From: an uncultured Lachnospiraceae bacterium
GTDB lineage: Bacteria; Bacillota; Clostridia; Lachnospirales; Lachnospiraceae
NCBI GenBank assembly: GCA_910578715.1
Contig: CAJTRL010000013.1
Location: 5,689-69,688, forward strand
Direction of reading: 5' to 3'
Length of the DNA stretch: 64,000 bases
Shown here: one piece after another, positions 8,650 through 17,134 of the stretch
Position numbering within the stretch: position 1 is the stretch's first letter
Layout: each line of letters opens with the position of its first letter
Program-made: the position numbers and the translations under genes
The notes under the pieces: generated by a model
The model's input: the letters and a program-made list of their open reading frames with translations, nothing else
Told to the model about the DNA's origin: nothing
The model's database searches: none

Positions 8650-8940
8650 ATGGTAAGACATATTTGCATGTTTACAATGAAAGAGGAAAACAAAGAAAAG
8701 AACATCGCGGCGTTTCTGGAAAGGGCGGAAAGTCTGAAAGAGCTGGAAATGATTAAAAAGTTTCAGGTAGTCAGGAACGCGGAAAACACGCCGGCTTCCA
8801 ATTACGATGTGGCATTGATTTTTGATTTTGAATCCACAGAAACGCTGGATGCGTATCAGAAATCGCCGCAGCATGCAGCGTTTGGGGAATTTGTATATAC
8901 GGTCAGAGTGGACAGAGCGTGTATCGATTATGAATTTTAA
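8650..8940 (+). CDS. Dabb (stress-responsive alpha/beta-barrel) domain protein
   Basis: The 96-residue protein has the dimeric alpha/beta-barrel pattern: an N-terminal MVRHICMFTMK strand, a helix, a YDVALIFDFES strand and a QKSPQHAAFGEFV segment typical of Dabb proteins. Members are small ligand-binding or stress-related proteins, and a few are enzymes; the substrate here is unknown. ATG 8650 is chosen over upstream in-frame starts because AGAGGGAG lies immediately before it and the family begins at this point. A short hairpin (GCCGCATATGCGGC) precedes the ribosome site. Confidence 0.8.
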   Translation: MVRHICMFTMKEENKEKNIAAFLERAESLKELEMIKKFQVVRNAENTPASNYDVALIFDFESTETLDAYQKSPQHAAFGEFVYTVRVDRACIDYEF

Positions 8941-8996
8941 TGGATGGCCGGGAGAACGGCAATTTTGATGGATTTTGATGGATGGAAATTTCCCCC

Positions 8997-9025
8997 TTGC
9001 ATCCTGTCCGTTTCTGTGATAAACT
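8997..9025 (+). promoter_or_regulatory. Sigma-A-type promoter for secG
   Basis: TTGCAT (8997-9002), a 17-nt spacer and TAAACT (9020-9025) lie about 40 nt before the secG start. Confidence 0.55.
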
Positions 9026-9062
9026 AGACTCTGCTTGATATAGGGAAAGGAGCGGATTTCAA

Positions 9063-9302
9063 ATGGGAGCGTTAAGAATTGCATTGACAGTTATATATAT
9101 TATCATTTGTATAGCACTCGTGATACTGGTGCTGATGCAGGAGGGAAAGACCGCAGGGCTTGGAGCCGTGAGCGGCGCAGCGGAAACTTACTGGGGAAAG
9201 AATAAGGGCCGTTCGATGGAAGGGAAGCTCGTGAAGATTACGACGGGCCTGGCCGTAGGATTCATGCTGATAGCGATTATTCTGAACCTGAATGTTTTTT
9301 AG
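9063..9302 (+). CDS. secG: Preprotein translocase subunit SecG
   Basis: SecG is a small accessory subunit of the SecYEG export channel. The 79-residue sequence has two hydrophobic helices (~3-23 and ~54-78). Between them is the conserved cytosolic loop LMQEGKTAGLGAVSGAAETYWGK (read in two parts), which is diagnostic of SecG. A GGAG ribosome site lies ~10 nt before the ATG. It precedes rnr, smpB and ssrA, a gene order widespread in Firmicutes. Confidence 0.93.
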   Translation: MGALRIALTVIYIIICIALVILVLMQEGKTAGLGAVSGAAETYWGKNKGRSMEGKLVKITTGLAVGFMLIAIILNLNVF

Positions 9303-9310
9303 GCGATGGG

Positions 9311-9376
9311 AAAGCACTCTTGCAAAAGGGTGCTTTTGATTTTTTGCGCGGGCAGGGAGAAAATCTTCCCTGCCCG
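9311..9376 (+). terminator. Tandem hairpins between secG and rnr
   Basis: The first hairpin pairs AAAGCACTC with GGGTGCTTT and is followed by a T-rich run (9337-9345), a plausible terminator or attenuator for secG. The second pairs CGGGCAGGGA (9349-9358) with TCCCTGCCCG (9367-9376), ten perfect pairs, just before the rnr ribosome site. Their position also argues that rnr translation starts after them. Confidence 0.6.
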
Positions 9377-9395
9377 ATTGGTAAGGGGGTTTCTA

Positions 9396-11534
9396 TTGAA
9401 TCAGGAATTATTCGAAAAAAGAAAAAGATTAATCTGTGAACTTTTGGAAGATGAACTGTATGTGCCGTTAAAAGAAAAAGAGCTTGCGGCGTTTATGCAG
9501 GTGTCCAGAGAGGACAGGGAAGAGTTTCGCAAAGTGCTGGACGCGCTTTTGGGGGAAGGAAAAATACAGGTTACTGCAAAAGGAAAGTATGTAAAACCGG
9601 ACGAAAAACTTCTGACGGGTACTTTTATCGGAAATGCCAGAGGCTTCGGTTTCGTGGAAATAGAAGGCCGGGAAGAAGACCTGTATGTTCCGGAGGGAAT
9701 GGTAAATAACGCCTTCCATATGGACCGGGTACAGGTGGAGCTTCTGCCTGGAAAACGGGGAAAAAGACAGGAGGCGGTTGTCCGTAAAATACTGGAACAC
9801 GGTTCCCGTCAGATTGTCGGGACTTATGAGCAGTCCTCGTCTTTTGGTTTTGTTATCCCGGATAACGGTAAAATCGGCACGGATATTTTTGTGCCGAAGG
9901 AGCGTTCTAAAGGAGCGGTGGACGGGCATAAAGTGGTAGTGGAACTGATTAACTACGGCGACGAACGACATAAACCGGAAGGAAAGGTTGTGGAGATTCT
10001 CGGTCATATCAATGACCCTGGCGTCGATATCATGTCCATCGTCAGAGGATTTGACCTGCCTGTGGAATTTGGCGAAAAAGTCATGAATCAGGCGGAACGG
10101 ATTCCGGATGAGGTTTCGGAAGCGGACCGGGCGGGACGCACGGATTTGCGGGATATGCAGATGGTGACGATAGACGGCGAAGACGCAAAGGACTTGGACG
10201 ATGCGGTCAGCCTTTCCAGAGAAGGAGAGCTTTACCGGCTCGGTGTCCACATTGCGGATGTGTCCAATTATGTACAGGAAAATTCCGCCCTGGACTGGGA
10301 AGCGGTGGAGCGGGGAACGAGCGTCTATCTCGTGGACCGGGTGATTCCCATGCTGCCGCATAAGCTGTCGAACGGAATCTGTTCCCTGAATCAGGGCGTG
10401 GACAGGCTGGCATTGAGCTGTCTGATGACGATTGACGGCAAAGGCAATGTGGCAGATTATCAGATTGTGGAAAGCGTTATCCGGGTAAACCGGAGAATGT
10501 CCTATACGAGCGTAAAAAAGATTCTGGAAGACCGGGACGAACAGGAACGCAGAGAATACGAAGAACTTGTTCCCATGTTTGAACAGATGGCTGAGCTGGC
10601 GGCAATACTACGGCAGAAAAGGCATAAACGGGGCTCCATTGATTTTGATTTCCCGGAAACGAAAATTCTGCTGGACGATGCGGGGCATCCGGTGGATATC
10701 CGGCCTTATGAGCGGAATGTGGCGACAAAGATTATCGAGGATTTTATGCTGATTGCCAACGAGACGGTGGCGCAGCACTTTTTCTGGCTGGAAATTCCGT
10801 TTGTGTATCGTACACACGATACTCCGGACCCGGAAAAAATTATGAAATTATCCACCTTTCTGCATAATTTCGGTTATTATATCAAGACCGGACGGGAAGA
10901 GATACACCCGAAAGAAATCCAGAAACTTCTGGATAAAATGGAAGGCACACCGGAGGAAATGCTCATAAGCAGACTGACGCTGCGGAGTATGAAACAGGCA
11001 AAATACACGGTGGAATGCAGCGGGCACTTCGGCCTGGCCTGTCAGTATTACTGCCATTTTACTTCTCCTATCAGACGATACCCTGATTTGCAGATTCACC
11101 GCATCATCAAGGAGCAGCTGCGGGGCCGCCTGTCGGAGAAACGGCTGGAACATTATCAGGAAAGGCTTCCCGGCATTGCGGCGCGTTCTTCCAAAATGGA
11201 GCGGCGGGCCGAAGAAGCGGAGCGGGAGACGGAAAAACTGAAAAAAGCCGAATATATGGAGGCCCATATCGGAGAAACTTTTGAGGGCGTTATTTCCGGC
11301 ATTACCAGCTGGGGCATTTATGTGGAGCTTCCCAATACGATAGAAGGCATGATTCATGTGTCGAAACTTCCGGGGGATTATTTTATCTATGATGAAACTG
11401 CTTATGAGATGGTCGGACAGGACACCGGAAGAAGATTCCGGCTCGGCGAGTCCATACGGGTCTGTGTGGACGGCGTGGAACGCATGACGCGGAGCGTGGA
11501 TTTTTCTGTGCTGGAAGAGGAAGAAGAATTTTAA
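9396..11534 (+). CDS. rnr: Ribonuclease R
   Basis: RNase R is a processive 3'-5' exoribonuclease that degrades structured RNA and assists trans-translation quality control. The 712-residue protein has an N-terminal helix-turn-helix-like region, two cold-shock domains (~70-220), an RNB catalytic domain (~250-580, with DGEDAKDLDDAVSL carrying the metal-binding aspartates) and a C-terminal S1 domain (~625-705). The frame opens at ATG 9306, but that ATG lies in terminator sequence; TTG 9396 has AAGGGGG upstream and begins NQELFEKRK, like the family. smpB and ssrA follow. Confidence 0.92.
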   Translation: MNQELFEKRKRLICELLEDELYVPLKEKELAAFMQVSREDREEFRKVLDALLGEGKIQVTAKGKYVKPDEKLLTGTFIGNARGFGFVEIEGREEDLYVPEGMVNNAFHMDRVQVELLPGKRGKRQEAVVRKILEHGSRQIVGTYEQSSSFGFVIPDNGKIGTDIFVPKERSKGAVDGHKVVVELINYGDERHKPEGKVVEILGHINDPGVDIMSIVRGFDLPVEFGEKVMNQAERIPDEVSEADRAGRTDLRDMQMVTIDGEDAKDLDDAVSLSREGELYRLGVHIADVSNYVQENSALDWEAVERGTSVYLVDRVIPMLPHKLSNGICSLNQGVDRLALSCLMTIDGKGNVADYQIVESVIRVNRRMSYTSVKKILEDRDEQERREYEELVPMFEQMAELAAILRQKRHKRGSIDFDFPETKILLDDAGHPVDIRPYERNVATKIIEDFMLIANETVAQHFFWLEIPFVYRTHDTPDPEKIMKLSTFLHNFGYYIKTGREEIHPKEIQKLLDKMEGTPEEMLISRLTLRSMKQAKYTVECSGHFGLACQYYCHFTSPIRRYPDLQIHRIIKEQLRGRLSEKRLEHYQERLPGIAARSSKMERRAEEAERETEKLKKAEYMEAHIGETFEGVISGITSWGIYVELPNTIEGMIHVSKLPGDYFIYDETAYEMVGQDTGRRFRLGESIRVCVDGVERMTRSVDFSVLEEEEEF

Positions 11535-11573
11535 AGACTGTCCGGGCAGTCGATGGTGGAAACGGAGGGCAAA

Positions 11574-12038
11574 ATGGCGAAGGAAGCAATGAAGCTGGTT
11601 GCCAATAACAAGAAGGCATACCATGACTTTTTTATAGAAGAAAAATACGAAACGGGTCTGGCGCTGCACGGGACGGAAGTAAAGTCGCTGCGGCTCGGCA
11701 AATGCAGTATCAAAGAGGGCTTCGTGCGCATTGAAAACGGAGAAGCCTTCGTATACGGCATGAATATCAGCCCGTATGAAAAGGGAAATATTTTCAACAA
11801 AGACCCTCTGCGGGTCAAAAAGCTGCTGCTGCACAAAGAGGAAATCCGCAGACTGAACGGCAAAATTGCCGAACAGGGTTACACCCTCGTGCCGTTACAG
11901 GTTTATTTCAAGGACGGAAGGGCCAAACTGGAAATCGGCCTTGCGCGGGGGAAGAAGCTCTACGACAAACGGCAGGACATCGCCAAAAAGGACCAGCGCA
12001 GAGAGCATGAGAGAGATTTTAAAATCAGAAATTTGTAA
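11574..12038 (+). CDS. smpB: SsrA-binding protein SmpB
   Basis: SmpB binds the tRNA-like domain of tmRNA and brings it to stalled ribosomes. The 154-residue protein has the hallmark KAYHDFFIEEKYETGLAL region and the TEVKSLR motif near the N-terminus. Its basic C-terminal tail ends in KRQDIAKKDQRREHERDFK (part), which enters the mRNA channel. ATG 11574 with GGAGGG four bases upstream is preferred to ATG 11553. It directly precedes its partner RNA. Confidence 0.95.
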   Translation: MAKEAMKLVANNKKAYHDFFIEEKYETGLALHGTEVKSLRLGKCSIKEGFVRIENGEAFVYGMNISPYEKGNIFNKDPLRVKKLLLHKEEIRRLNGKIAEQGYTLVPLQVYFKDGRAKLEIGLARGKKLYDKRQDIAKKDQRREHERDFKIRNL

Positions 12039-12083
12039 AAAGGATATTAAAATCGTTTGTAGTATGATATACTAAAAATATAT

Positions 12084-12430
12084 GGGCCAGTCAAGGTTTC
12101 GACAGGGGTCTTGCAGCTGGAGAAGCTATCCGATGGCGAATCGTTAAATCGCAAACCTAAATATAAACGCTGAAGATAATTTAGCATACGCTGCCTAAGG
12201 GCAGCTGTCCGCCTTAGTGCACCCGCACATTAAGAATCGGGCATCATCGATGCGGGAAACGACACGGGCAATGCTTTGAACCCGTGGGCGTATTATGAAG
12301 CTACTAAACGTACCGGGGCGTCTGTCTCCTGGTACGGGAGGGAATGAGGAGTAATCCAAAACGACAGACTATGATAGTAGAAGGACAGGGAATGGGCTTT
12401 TGGACACGGGTTCGACTCCCGTCTGGTCCA
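12084..12430 (+). ncRNA. ssrA: Transfer-messenger RNA (tmRNA)
   Basis: The one-piece tmRNA starts with GGGCCAG, which pairs with CTGGTCC at the 3' end (seven pairs with one wobble) and leaves A12430 as discriminator; CCA is not encoded. The T-arm GGTTCGACTCC is clear at the 3' end. The tag reading frame is 12151-12198 and encodes ANLNINAEDNLAYAA plus TAA, ending in the degradation signal AYAA. Several pseudoknot-like complementary segments follow the tag. A -10-like TATACT lies at 12068-12073, without a convincing -35. Confidence 0.95.
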
Positions 12431-12533
12431 CTTGGGATAAGTTCTTAATACTTGTTTTATGCGGGTGTTTAGGGGCTTTTCTTTTACAATCGTGTCTTGT
12501 AATAGAAAGGAAAAAACAGCATAGGAAATTACG

Positions 12534-14327
12534 ATGGCAAAATGGATGGTATCGGCGAAGAAAGCCGATTTTGCAAAAATCGCAGAAACCTTTGGAATCG
12601 ACCCCGTGATTGCCCGCATTATACGGAACCGGGATATCGTCGGGGAGAAGGAAATTGATTTGTTTCTGCATGGAACGCTGGAAGATTTGCATGAACCGCG
12701 GCTGCTTTACGACATGGAGAAAGCAGTCGCTTTTCTGCTGTCCGAAATGGAAAAAGGAGCGGCGCTCCGCATCATCGGCGATTATGATATCGACGGTATC
12801 TGTGCAACATATATTTTGCTGCGGGGACTGCGTTTCTGCAAGGCAGAAGCGGATACGGTCATACCTCACCGGATGAAAGACGGTTATGGCCTGAACAATC
12901 ATTTGATTGAAGAAGCGCATCGGGACGGCATCCATACGATAATTACCTGTGATAACGGGATTGCGGCGGCGGAGCAGATTGCTTATGCCAAAGAACTCGG
13001 AATGAACGTTATCGTGACAGACCATCATGAAGTGCCTTATGAAGAAGAGGAAGACGGAACGAGGAGAGAGCTGCTTCCTCCGGCGGCAGCGGTTATCGAC
13101 CCGAAGCAGAAGAAATGCACTTATCCTTTTGACGGTATCTGCGGCGCGGTGGTGGCCTATAAGTTCATACAGGTGCTGACGGAGGCGTATCTGGGACGCC
13201 TGACGGAAGAAAGGCCGGAAACGGCGCGTTTGGAACTGCTTTCGGAACTTCTGGAGTTTGCCGCTTTTGCGACGGTAGGGGATGTGATGGAGCTGCGGGA
13301 CGAAAACCGCATTCTTGTGAAATATGGGCTGCAACAGATTGCCCATACGAAGAATCCGGGTATGCGGGCGCTTCTTGAGGTAAACGGTCTGCTGGATAAA
13401 CCGCTGTCGGCCTACCATATCGGATTCGTGCTCGGTCCCTGTCTGAATGCGACGGGAAGGCTTGATACGGCACTGAAGGCCTTAAGGATGTTTGAGAGCG
13501 ATTTTGCACAGGCGGTCACGATTGCCGGGGAGCTGAAAGAGTTAAATGACAGCAGAAAAGAAATGACGCGTCAGGGAACGGAACAGGCGGCGGAATTGAT
13601 AGAAAACTCTACCCTAAGGGAAGACAAAGTTCTGGTCGTATATTTACCGGACTGCCACGAAAGTCTGGCGGGCATTATTGCGGGAAGACTGAAAGAAAAA
13701 TATCATAAGCCGGTCTTCGTGCTGACCAGAGGGGAAGAGGGCGTCAAAGGCTCCGGGCGCTCCATCGAGGCATATCATATGTACGAGGAGATGAGTCTCT
13801 GCAAACAGCTTTTTACACGGTACGGGGGACACAGGATGGCGGCGGGACTTTCCATGCCGGAGGAAAATGTGGAAGCGTTCCGTCTGTCGCTGAATAGGAA
13901 CTGTCGTCTGAGCGAAGAGGATTTTGTGGAGAAGCTGCTGATTGATGTGCCGATGCCTTTATCCTATATCCGGATGGATTTTGTGAAGCAGCTTCAGGTG
14001 CTTGAACCTTTTGGAAACGGGAATGCCAAACCCGTTTTTGCCAGGAAGAACGTACATATTCTGCATGGAAGGATTCTCGGTAAAAATGAGAATGTCGGAA
14101 AATATCGGATTCAGGATGAAGAAGGAAATCTTTTTGAAATGATTTACTTCGGGGACCTGTCCGGCTGGCATGCTTTTCTGGAAGCGGAATTTGGGAAGGA
14201 AGAGCGGATAAGGCTGTATCAGGAGGGCAGCGCGAAGATTGTTATACAGATGGTTTATTACCCAGATATCAATGTATATCAGGGAAAGGAAAGTCTGCAG
14301 ATTGTCATGCAGGACTATGCAAGGTAA
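12534..14327 (+). CDS. recJ: Single-stranded-DNA-specific exonuclease RecJ
   Basis: RecJ degrades single-stranded DNA 5'-3' in recombination and repair. The 597-residue protein has the DHH phosphoesterase motifs: IIGDYDIDGICA (~82), TCDNGIAA (~140), VTDHHEVP (~162), and the DHHA1 region with GHRMAAGLSM (~430). An OB-like nucleic-acid binding part follows toward the C-terminus. The length is typical. The ribosome site before ATG 12534 is weak, and ATG 12543 would also be possible. It lies 103 nt behind tmRNA. Confidence 0.9.
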   Translation: MAKWMVSAKKADFAKIAETFGIDPVIARIIRNRDIVGEKEIDLFLHGTLEDLHEPRLLYDMEKAVAFLLSEMEKGAALRIIGDYDIDGICATYILLRGLRFCKAEADTVIPHRMKDGYGLNNHLIEEAHRDGIHTIITCDNGIAAAEQIAYAKELGMNVIVTDHHEVPYEEEEDGTRRELLPPAAAVIDPKQKKCTYPFDGICGAVVAYKFIQVLTEAYLGRLTEERPETARLELLSELLEFAAFATVGDVMELRDENRILVKYGLQQIAHTKNPGMRALLEVNGLLDKPLSAYHIGFVLGPCLNATGRLDTALKALRMFESDFAQAVTIAGELKELNDSRKEMTRQGTEQAAELIENSTLREDKVLVVYLPDCHESLAGIIAGRLKEKYHKPVFVLTRGEEGVKGSGRSIEAYHMYEEMSLCKQLFTRYGGHRMAAGLSMPEENVEAFRLSLNRNCRLSEEDFVEKLLIDVPMPLSYIRMDFVKQLQVLEPFGNGNAKPVFARKNVHILHGRILGKNENVGKYRIQDEEGNLFEMIYFGDLSGWHAFLEAEFGKEERIRLYQEGSAKIVIQMVYYPDINVYQGKESLQIVMQDYAR

Positions 14328-14395
14328 AGACTCCGCGGTAAGAAGCGGGTCATGGAATTTGATGCGCCCCACAGGGCGGCAGAATGAGAGGGAAT

Positions 14396-15328
14396 ATGAT
14401 ACTTACAGTAACATTAAATCCGGCGGTGGATAAAACTTATACAGCCGGGGAGTTAATTACAGGAAATGTGAACAGAATGCGCACCGCGATGTCCTTTGCG
14501 GGCGGAAAGGGCGTCAATGTGGCGCGCGTACTGCGGCAGTACGGGCAGCGCGTGTGCGCGACGGGATTTCTCGGCGGTTATGCCGGAGATTTTATCGAGG
14601 ATTCGCTGTTGGACAAACAGGTGGAATGCCAGTTCATCCGGGTGGAGGGTGAGACGAGAAGCAACATGAATATTCTGGCGGATAACGGTTTTGTGACGGA
14701 GATTCTGGAGCCGGGGCCGCTTGTTGAAGAAGAAGCGCTGGCGGAGTTTTTGGAAGTATACGAAGAGCTGATTGCGGAATGTGAGATAGTCGTTTTGTCC
14801 GGGAGCATCGGAAGAGGGATGCCGGAGGACATTTATAAGACGCTGATTGAAAAAGCCCGTCTGAAAGGGCTCCGAACAATGCTCGATACGAGCGGGGAAA
14901 GCCTGCGCGCCGGACTCGAAGCAAAGCCGTATTTTATCAAGCCAAATCAAAAGGAATTAGAATATATCGTCGGGCATAAACTGGTAAACAGGGAGGACGT
15001 TATAGAGGCGGCGCTGGAAGTCCATGCGGGGGGTATCGCCCATGTAGTCGTTTCCATGGGAAAGAACGGATTATTGTATGTCTGCAGCGGCGGCGTTGCG
15101 CTCTATGCCAGGGCGGAAAATGTACAGGCGCTGAATACGGTAGGATGCGGGGACTGCGTGGTGGCATCCTTTGCGATGTCCTTTATGAAAAAAGAGAAAA
15201 GGGAAGAAGCGCTGCGGCGGGCGGCTGCGATTTCCGCGGCCAATGCAACGACATTGAAGAGTGCGGACGTTCCTTTTGGTACGGCGGAAGAATTGTACGA
15301 GAGCATTACGGTAGAGAAATTAAGATAG
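14396..15328 (+). CDS. pfkB: 1-phosphofructokinase family sugar kinase
   Basis: This ribokinase-fold (PfkB) kinase starts with the family-typical MILTVTLNPAVDKTY. It has the substrate-binding SFAGGKGVNVARVL segment and the C-terminal anion-hole motif NTVGCGDCVVASF (~245). It most likely phosphorylates fructose-1-phosphate or the related tagatose-6-phosphate; without PTS genes nearby the substrate stays open. ATG 14384 is an alternative start giving four extra residues; I prefer 14396 from the conserved N-terminus, although its GAGAGG site is close. A strong terminator follows. Confidence 0.85.
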   Translation: MILTVTLNPAVDKTYTAGELITGNVNRMRTAMSFAGGKGVNVARVLRQYGQRVCATGFLGGYAGDFIEDSLLDKQVECQFIRVEGETRSNMNILADNGFVTEILEPGPLVEEEALAEFLEVYEELIAECEIVVLSGSIGRGMPEDIYKTLIEKARLKGLRTMLDTSGESLRAGLEAKPYFIKPNQKELEYIVGHKLVNREDVIEAALEVHAGGIAHVVVSMGKNGLLYVCSGGVALYARAENVQALNTVGCGDCVVASFAMSFMKKEKREEALRRAAAISAANATTLKSADVPFGTAEELYESITVEKLR

Positions 15329-15338
15329 GAACACACCG

Positions 15339-15367
15339 AAAAAGCCTGAGAAATTCTCAGGCTTTTT
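15339..15367 (+). terminator. Rho-independent terminator after the sugar kinase
   Basis: AAAAAGCCTGAG (15339-15350) pairs perfectly with CTCAGGCTTTTT (15356-15367) around a five-base loop. This gives a strong stem with a U-run, 11 nt after the stop codon. Confidence 0.9.
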
Positions 15368-15600
15368 CGTATTTTCTTATGAGGGGGGAGATAGTGAGTT
15401 AATCAACTATCTTGTATATTATCTTAATTTGCAAATGTGTCCAAACTGTGTTTTCTTTCTTATAAAACTATAAACTAACCTTAATAAAAAAATAAACTTC
15501 CATAAAGAAAATGTGAAAAGTTGAAAAAGAGCATATTTCATGCTATTTTATTATAATAGAGAAAAGAAATGAATAGGATTAGAAGATAATCGGCGGAGGT
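15368..15600. other. AT-rich gene-free stretch with a likely murE promoter
   Basis: No gene is visible in this AT-rich interval, which separates two transcription units. A perfect TATAAT lies at 15552-15557, shortly after an inverted GCAT/ATGC pair. It is the best -10 candidate for the murE-priA operon, but the matching -35 is poor. TTGAAA at about 15520 is too far away for a standard promoter. Confidence 0.4.
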
Positions 15601-15646
15601 TAGGTTGAAAAATCAGCCTGACAGAAAGGCATAGGTTATTAACATG
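15601..15646 (+). repeat. Leader repeat, internally deleted copy, at the murE start
   Basis: The sequence TAGGTTGAAAAATCAG joins directly to a version of the 3' end of the 8085/63749 repeat (GACAGAAAGGCATAGG, then TTATTAACATG). The middle ~85 nt of the full element are missing. The repeat end runs straight into the murE ATG, so it supplies the ribosome-site region of this operon. Confidence 0.65.
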
Positions 15647-17113
15647 AACAGATTAAAGGAATTACTGGCAGAACTGAAATACGAGTGTATCAGAGGTACG
15701 GATGATATCGGGGTGACGGAAGTCGTTTATGATTCCAGAAAGGTGACGCGGGGATGCCTTTTTATCTGTATTCCGGGCGCGAATGCGGACGGACATGATT
15801 TTGCCGCACAGGCGGCGGAGAATGGTGCATCTGCGCTGGTCGTGCAGAGGGAAGTGGAACTTCCGGAAACGGCAGAAGTGACGGTCATCCGGGTGGAAGA
15901 TACCCGGTACGCCATGGCCTTTATTTCAGCGGCATATTTCGGTCATCCGGCAAAGAGGCTGAAAGTAATCGGAATTACCGGAACGAAAGGAAAGACGACG
16001 ACAACCTATCTGGTGAAAAATATTCTGGAAGAAGCGGGGCGCAGAGTCGGTCTGATTGGCACGATTGAAGTCATTATCGGCGAAACGCATATTCATGCGG
16101 GAAACACCACGCCGGAGTCTTATCTGGTACAGCAGTATTTTAAACAGATGGCGGATGCCGGATGCGATACGGTCGTGATGGAAGTGTCGTCCCAGGGACT
16201 CATGCTTCACAGAACACAGGGCTTTGTTTTTGATTTGGGGATTTTTACCAACATCGAGCCGGACCATATCGGGCCCAACGAGCATAAAGATTTCGATGAC
16301 TATCTGGCCTGTAAAGGGATGCTGTTTCGACAGTGCCGCGTAGGCATCGTCAATAAAGATGATGAACATTGGGAAAAAGTGACGGTAGGGCATACATGCA
16401 GGATTGAGACATACGGTATCGAAAGCGATGCGGATTTAAAAGCCGGGAACTTACAGCTCCTTTCCGGCGGCGGAAAACTGGGCGTTTCTTTTGACGTGGA
16501 AGGGCTGATGAATTTTCACGCGGAGCTTTCCATGCCGGGCAGATTCAGCGTTTATAACGCCTTGACGGCAATCGCTGTCTGCAGACATTTTGACGTGTCG
16601 GAAGAAGACGTTCAGAAGGCGCTTTTGAGGGCAAAGGTAAAAGGGCGCATCGAGCTTGTAAATGTTTCGGATGACTTTACGCTGATGATTGATTATGCCC
16701 ACAATGCCATGGCGCTGCAAAGTCTCCTTTCCACATTGAAAGAATATCAGCCGCACCGCCTTATCAGTGTGTTCGGCTGCGGCGGCAACCGCTCGAAACT
16801 GCGGCGGTATGAGATGGGGGAGGTCAGCGGAAGGCTGTCGGACTTAACGATTATTACGTCCGATAACCCGCGGTTTGAAGAACCGCAGGCAATTATAGAA
16901 GATATTAAAACGGGAATCGGCCGGACGGACGGCAGATATCTGGAAATCTGCGACCGGAAAGAAGCGATTGCTTATGCCATCGCCCACGGAGAGCCGGGAG
17001 ACATTATCGTGCTGGCCGGAAAGGGTCATGAGGATTATCAGGAAATTAAGGGAGTTAAATATCCGATGGATGAGCGGGAGCTGATTCGGGATATTCTGGA
17101 AGAGGCCCGGTAA
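15644..17113 (+). CDS. murE: UDP-MurNAc-L-Ala-D-Glu--meso-DAP ligase MurE
   Basis: MurE adds the third stem-peptide residue in cytosolic peptidoglycan precursor synthesis. The 489-residue protein has the three Mur-ligase domains: an N-terminal UDP-binding part (~1-100), the ATPase P-loop ITGTKGKTTTTYL (~108), HN and nucleotide motifs (MIDYAHNAMAL ~345), and a C-terminal domain with SDNPRFEEP. The DNPR motif is characteristic of enzymes that add meso-diaminopimelate rather than lysine. It starts the priA-def-fmt operon rather than sitting in the division cluster downstream. Confidence 0.94.
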   Translation: MNRLKELLAELKYECIRGTDDIGVTEVVYDSRKVTRGCLFICIPGANADGHDFAAQAAENGASALVVQREVELPETAEVTVIRVEDTRYAMAFISAAYFGHPAKRLKVIGITGTKGKTTTTYLVKNILEEAGRRVGLIGTIEVIIGETHIHAGNTTPESYLVQQYFKQMADAGCDTVVMEVSSQGLMLHRTQGFVFDLGIFTNIEPDHIGPNEHKDFDDYLACKGMLFRQCRVGIVNKDDEHWEKVTVGHTCRIETYGIESDADLKAGNLQLLSGGGKLGVSFDVEGLMNFHAELSMPGRFSVYNALTAIAVCRHFDVSEEDVQKALLRAKVKGRIELVNVSDDFTLMIDYAHNAMALQSLLSTLKEYQPHRLISVFGCGGNRSKLRRYEMGEVSGRLSDLTIITSDNPRFEEPQAIIEDIKTGIGRTDGRYLEICDRKEAIAYAIAHGEPGDIIVLAGKGHEDYQEIKGVKYPMDERELIRDILEEAR

Positions 17114-17134
17114 TCGGAACGAGGACAATTTTAA

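Noticed and set aside
9306..9395. ATG 9306 as start of RNase R
   Set aside because: It lies in the secG terminator hairpins and lacks an SD; TTG 9396 has AAGGGGG and the family N-terminus.
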